A stretch of 6,770 nt of DNA from an uncultured Collinsella sp. (GTDB lineage: Bacteria; Actinomycetota; Coriobacteriia; Coriobacteriales; Coriobacteriaceae): NCBI GenBank assembly GCA_959020035.1, contig CAUEQX010000100.1:1-6770 (forward strand), in the 5' to 3' direction. The position numbers and the translations under genes are program-made. The notes beneath the pieces were generated by a model, which saw nothing but the letters and a program-made list of their open reading frames with translations, had not been told where the DNA came from and made no database searches. Of this stretch, positions 5,665 to 6,770 are shown in pieces. The first letter of the stretch is position 1; each line of letters starts with the position of its first letter.

Positions 5665-5729
5665 AAACGTGTACGTCAGCCTCCAAACATGTCATTATTT
5701 GTCGATTTTGGAGGCTGACGTACACGTTT
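5665..5729. repeat. 65-base element with perfect 23-bp inverted repeats
   Basis: The arms 5665-5687 and 5707-5729 are exact reverse complements over 23 bases (core GTACGTCAGCCTCCAAA) around a 19-base AT-rich loop. The loop holds two TGTC sequences exactly ten bases apart (5690-5693 and 5700-5703). The element lies between two divergent genes, 106 bases upstream of the LarC-like start and 128 bases upstream of the PHP gene start. It is therefore not placed as a terminator for either, and only three or four T residues follow each arm. No target-site duplication is obvious. It could be a dispersed palindromic repeat, a regulator site or a structured RNA. Confidence 0.85.
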
Positions 5730-5785
5730 TGAGAGCAAGCGAGGCCGCACCACGCGCCGCGCAACCTTTCCAATCGATTTCGATC

Positions 5786-5803
5786 CCCGGCGTGCCCGGC
5801 GTG
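5786..5803. repeat. tandem duplication of a 9-mer, CCCGGCGTG
   Basis: CCCGGCGTG is present twice head to tail (5786-5794 and 5795-5803), directly upstream of the candidate -10 of the PHP gene and covering the place where its -35 box would lie. It may be a regulator site or a simple slippage duplication. Confidence 0.4.
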
Positions 5804-5819
5804 TTGAGAGCTGCGCCAT

Positions 5820-5825
5820 TACAAT
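5820..5825 (+). promoter_or_regulatory. candidate -10 box for the PHP-family gene
   Basis: TACAAT, one mismatch from consensus, lies 32 bases before the start codon. The position 17 bases upstream shows no good -35 box, so the promoter call is tentative. Confidence 0.35.
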
Positions 5826-5857
5826 GAAGCGGATTCGCTTGACGCAAAGGAGCCGCT

Positions 5858-6769
5858 ATGCCCATGTGCCCGCTGGTCGATTGCCATACCCACACCTCGT
5901 TTTCGGACGGGCATGCCTCGTTTGAGGACAACGTCCGTGCCGCTGCTGCGGCCGGCTGCCGCGTCATGGTCTCGACCGATCACCTCACCCTGCCCGCCAG
6001 CATGGACGCCAACTGCGAAGTACAGGTTGTCGAGGGTGACCTGACGGCACATCGTCTGGCCTTTGAGGACGCCCGCAAACTCGCCGCGCAGATCGCTCCG
6101 GAGCTCACCTTTATCTACGGTTTTGAATGCGATTGGTACGAGGGTTGCGAGCCCTTGGTAGAGCGCTGGTCCCAGGGCGCCGTCGTACGCCTTGGCAGCG
6201 TGCATTGGATTGGCAACCCAGGCGATATCATGACCGGTGCCGCGGGTACGGCGAAAACGGAAAACGTCGCTCGCCCCGATACACCCGATTCCCTTTGCGG
6301 TTGGATCGACGACGACACCGACCTGCACGTTTGGGAAAACCTGGGCGTGCGCGGCGTGTGGGAGCGCTACGTCGACGACTGGTGCCGCGCCTGCGAAAGT
6401 CCACTTAACTTTGATGTGATGGCGCATCCCGACCTGGTCATGCGCTTTTCGAAGGAAGGCTTTGCGCCCGACTTTGACCCCGCACCGTTTTGGCAGCAGA
6501 TGGCCGAGTGCGCGCACGATACGGGTCGCCGCGTTGAGGTCTCGACCGCCGCACCCCGCAAGGGCCTCGACGACTACTATCCCGCGACTGGGCTGTTGCG
6601 TTGCTTCGCCCACGCCGAGGTACCGATTACCTTTGGCTCGGACGCGCACCGCGCCTGCGACATCTGCTGGAACATCCGCGAGGCCCAGGCCCACGCCTAC
6701 GACTGCGGTTATCGAACCTTCGATATCCCCCACCCCACCGGCGAATGGCAACCCACGCCCCTCGCCTAA
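5858..6769 (+). CDS. hisK: PHP-family histidinol-phosphatase-like phosphoesterase (HisK type)
   Basis: The 303-residue product has the complete PHP metal site expected of HisK-type histidinol-phosphatase, which removes phosphate from L-histidinol phosphate in histidine synthesis. In order: DCHTHTSFSDG (8-18; His10, His12, Asp17), STDH (39-42; His42), GFE (88-90; Glu90), GSVHW (113-117; His116), MAHPD (188-192; His190) and GSDAH (260-264; Asp262, His264). The SVHW block and the TFGSDAH ending favour HisK over DNA polymerase or YcdX-like PHP proteins. It is longer than the roughly 268 residues of B. subtilis HisK, with extra sequence around 121-165 rich in Gly, Ala, Thr and Asp. AAAGGAG at 5846-5852 lies five bases before the ATG, and the stop is the last codon of the window. 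No other his gene is visible, so the substrate is inferred. A different PHP phosphoesterase activity is possible. Confidence 0.82.
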   Translation: MPMCPLVDCHTHTSFSDGHASFEDNVRAAAAAGCRVMVSTDHLTLPASMDANCEVQVVEGDLTAHRLAFEDARKLAAQIAPELTFIYGFECDWYEGCEPLVERWSQGAVVRLGSVHWIGNPGDIMTGAAGTAKTENVARPDTPDSLCGWIDDDTDLHVWENLGVRGVWERYVDDWCRACESPLNFDVMAHPDLVMRFSKEGFAPDFDPAPFWQQMAECAHDTGRRVEVSTAAPRKGLDDYYPATGLLRCFAHAEVPITFGSDAHRACDICWNIREAQAHAYDCGYRTFDIPHPTGEWQPTPLA

Positions 6770-6770
6770 C

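Noticed and set aside
5819..6751. 310-residue minus-strand open frame opposite the PHP gene
   Set aside because: The plus-strand gene has all PHP metal motifs and a good ribosome binding site. The opposite frame has neither domain nor binding site.

Overview
This GC-rich window reads as a piece of chromosome from a high-GC actinobacterium, most likely a Coriobacteriia gut organism of the Collinsella type. That placement is inferred from gene order and protein character; no marker gene fixes it. Seven protein genes are well supported, each with a plausible ribosome binding site. Six run on the minus strand and one on the plus strand. There is no rRNA, tRNA, CRISPR array, transposase or phage gene.

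In minus-strand transcription order, the first unit holds three genes. They are a short stand-alone protein matching only the C-terminal (CTP-binding) part of the LarC nickel-pincer cofactor enzyme (5558-5073), a YfcE-type metallophosphoesterase (5019-4471) and the nucleotide pyrophosphohydrolase mazG (4468-3608). The mazG ribosome binding site lies inside the last codons of the phosphoesterase gene. Next comes enolase (3418-2129), with a 189-base leader that holds possible operator sequences and a strong intrinsic terminator at its 3' end. The last unit pairs a membrane-anchored FtsB/DivIC-type division protein (1933-1172) with a Ppx/GppA phosphatase (1151-150). The order mazG - eno - septum protein - ppx is the familiar actinobacterial arrangement (for example the Mycobacterium tuberculosis Rv1021-Rv1026 region, from memory), but the DUF501 gene usually found between the last two is missing.

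On the plus strand, divergent from the minus-strand cluster, a PHP-family histidinol-phosphatase-like gene (5858-6769) fills the right end.

The coding content is mostly housekeeping: glycolysis, nucleotide-pool cleaning, polyphosphate/(p)ppGpp metabolism, division and probably histidine synthesis. The unexplained signal is outside the genes. Two hairpin elements, both exactly 65 bases long, bracket the minus-strand cluster: an imperfect one at 71-135 and a perfect 23-bp inverted repeat at 5665-5729. Both carry the heptamer CGATTTT at the same internal offset. A third CGATTTT at the extreme left edge (6-12) suggests a further copy cut by the window boundary. These may belong to an uncharacterised family of dispersed palindromic elements, and this is the most interesting lead here.
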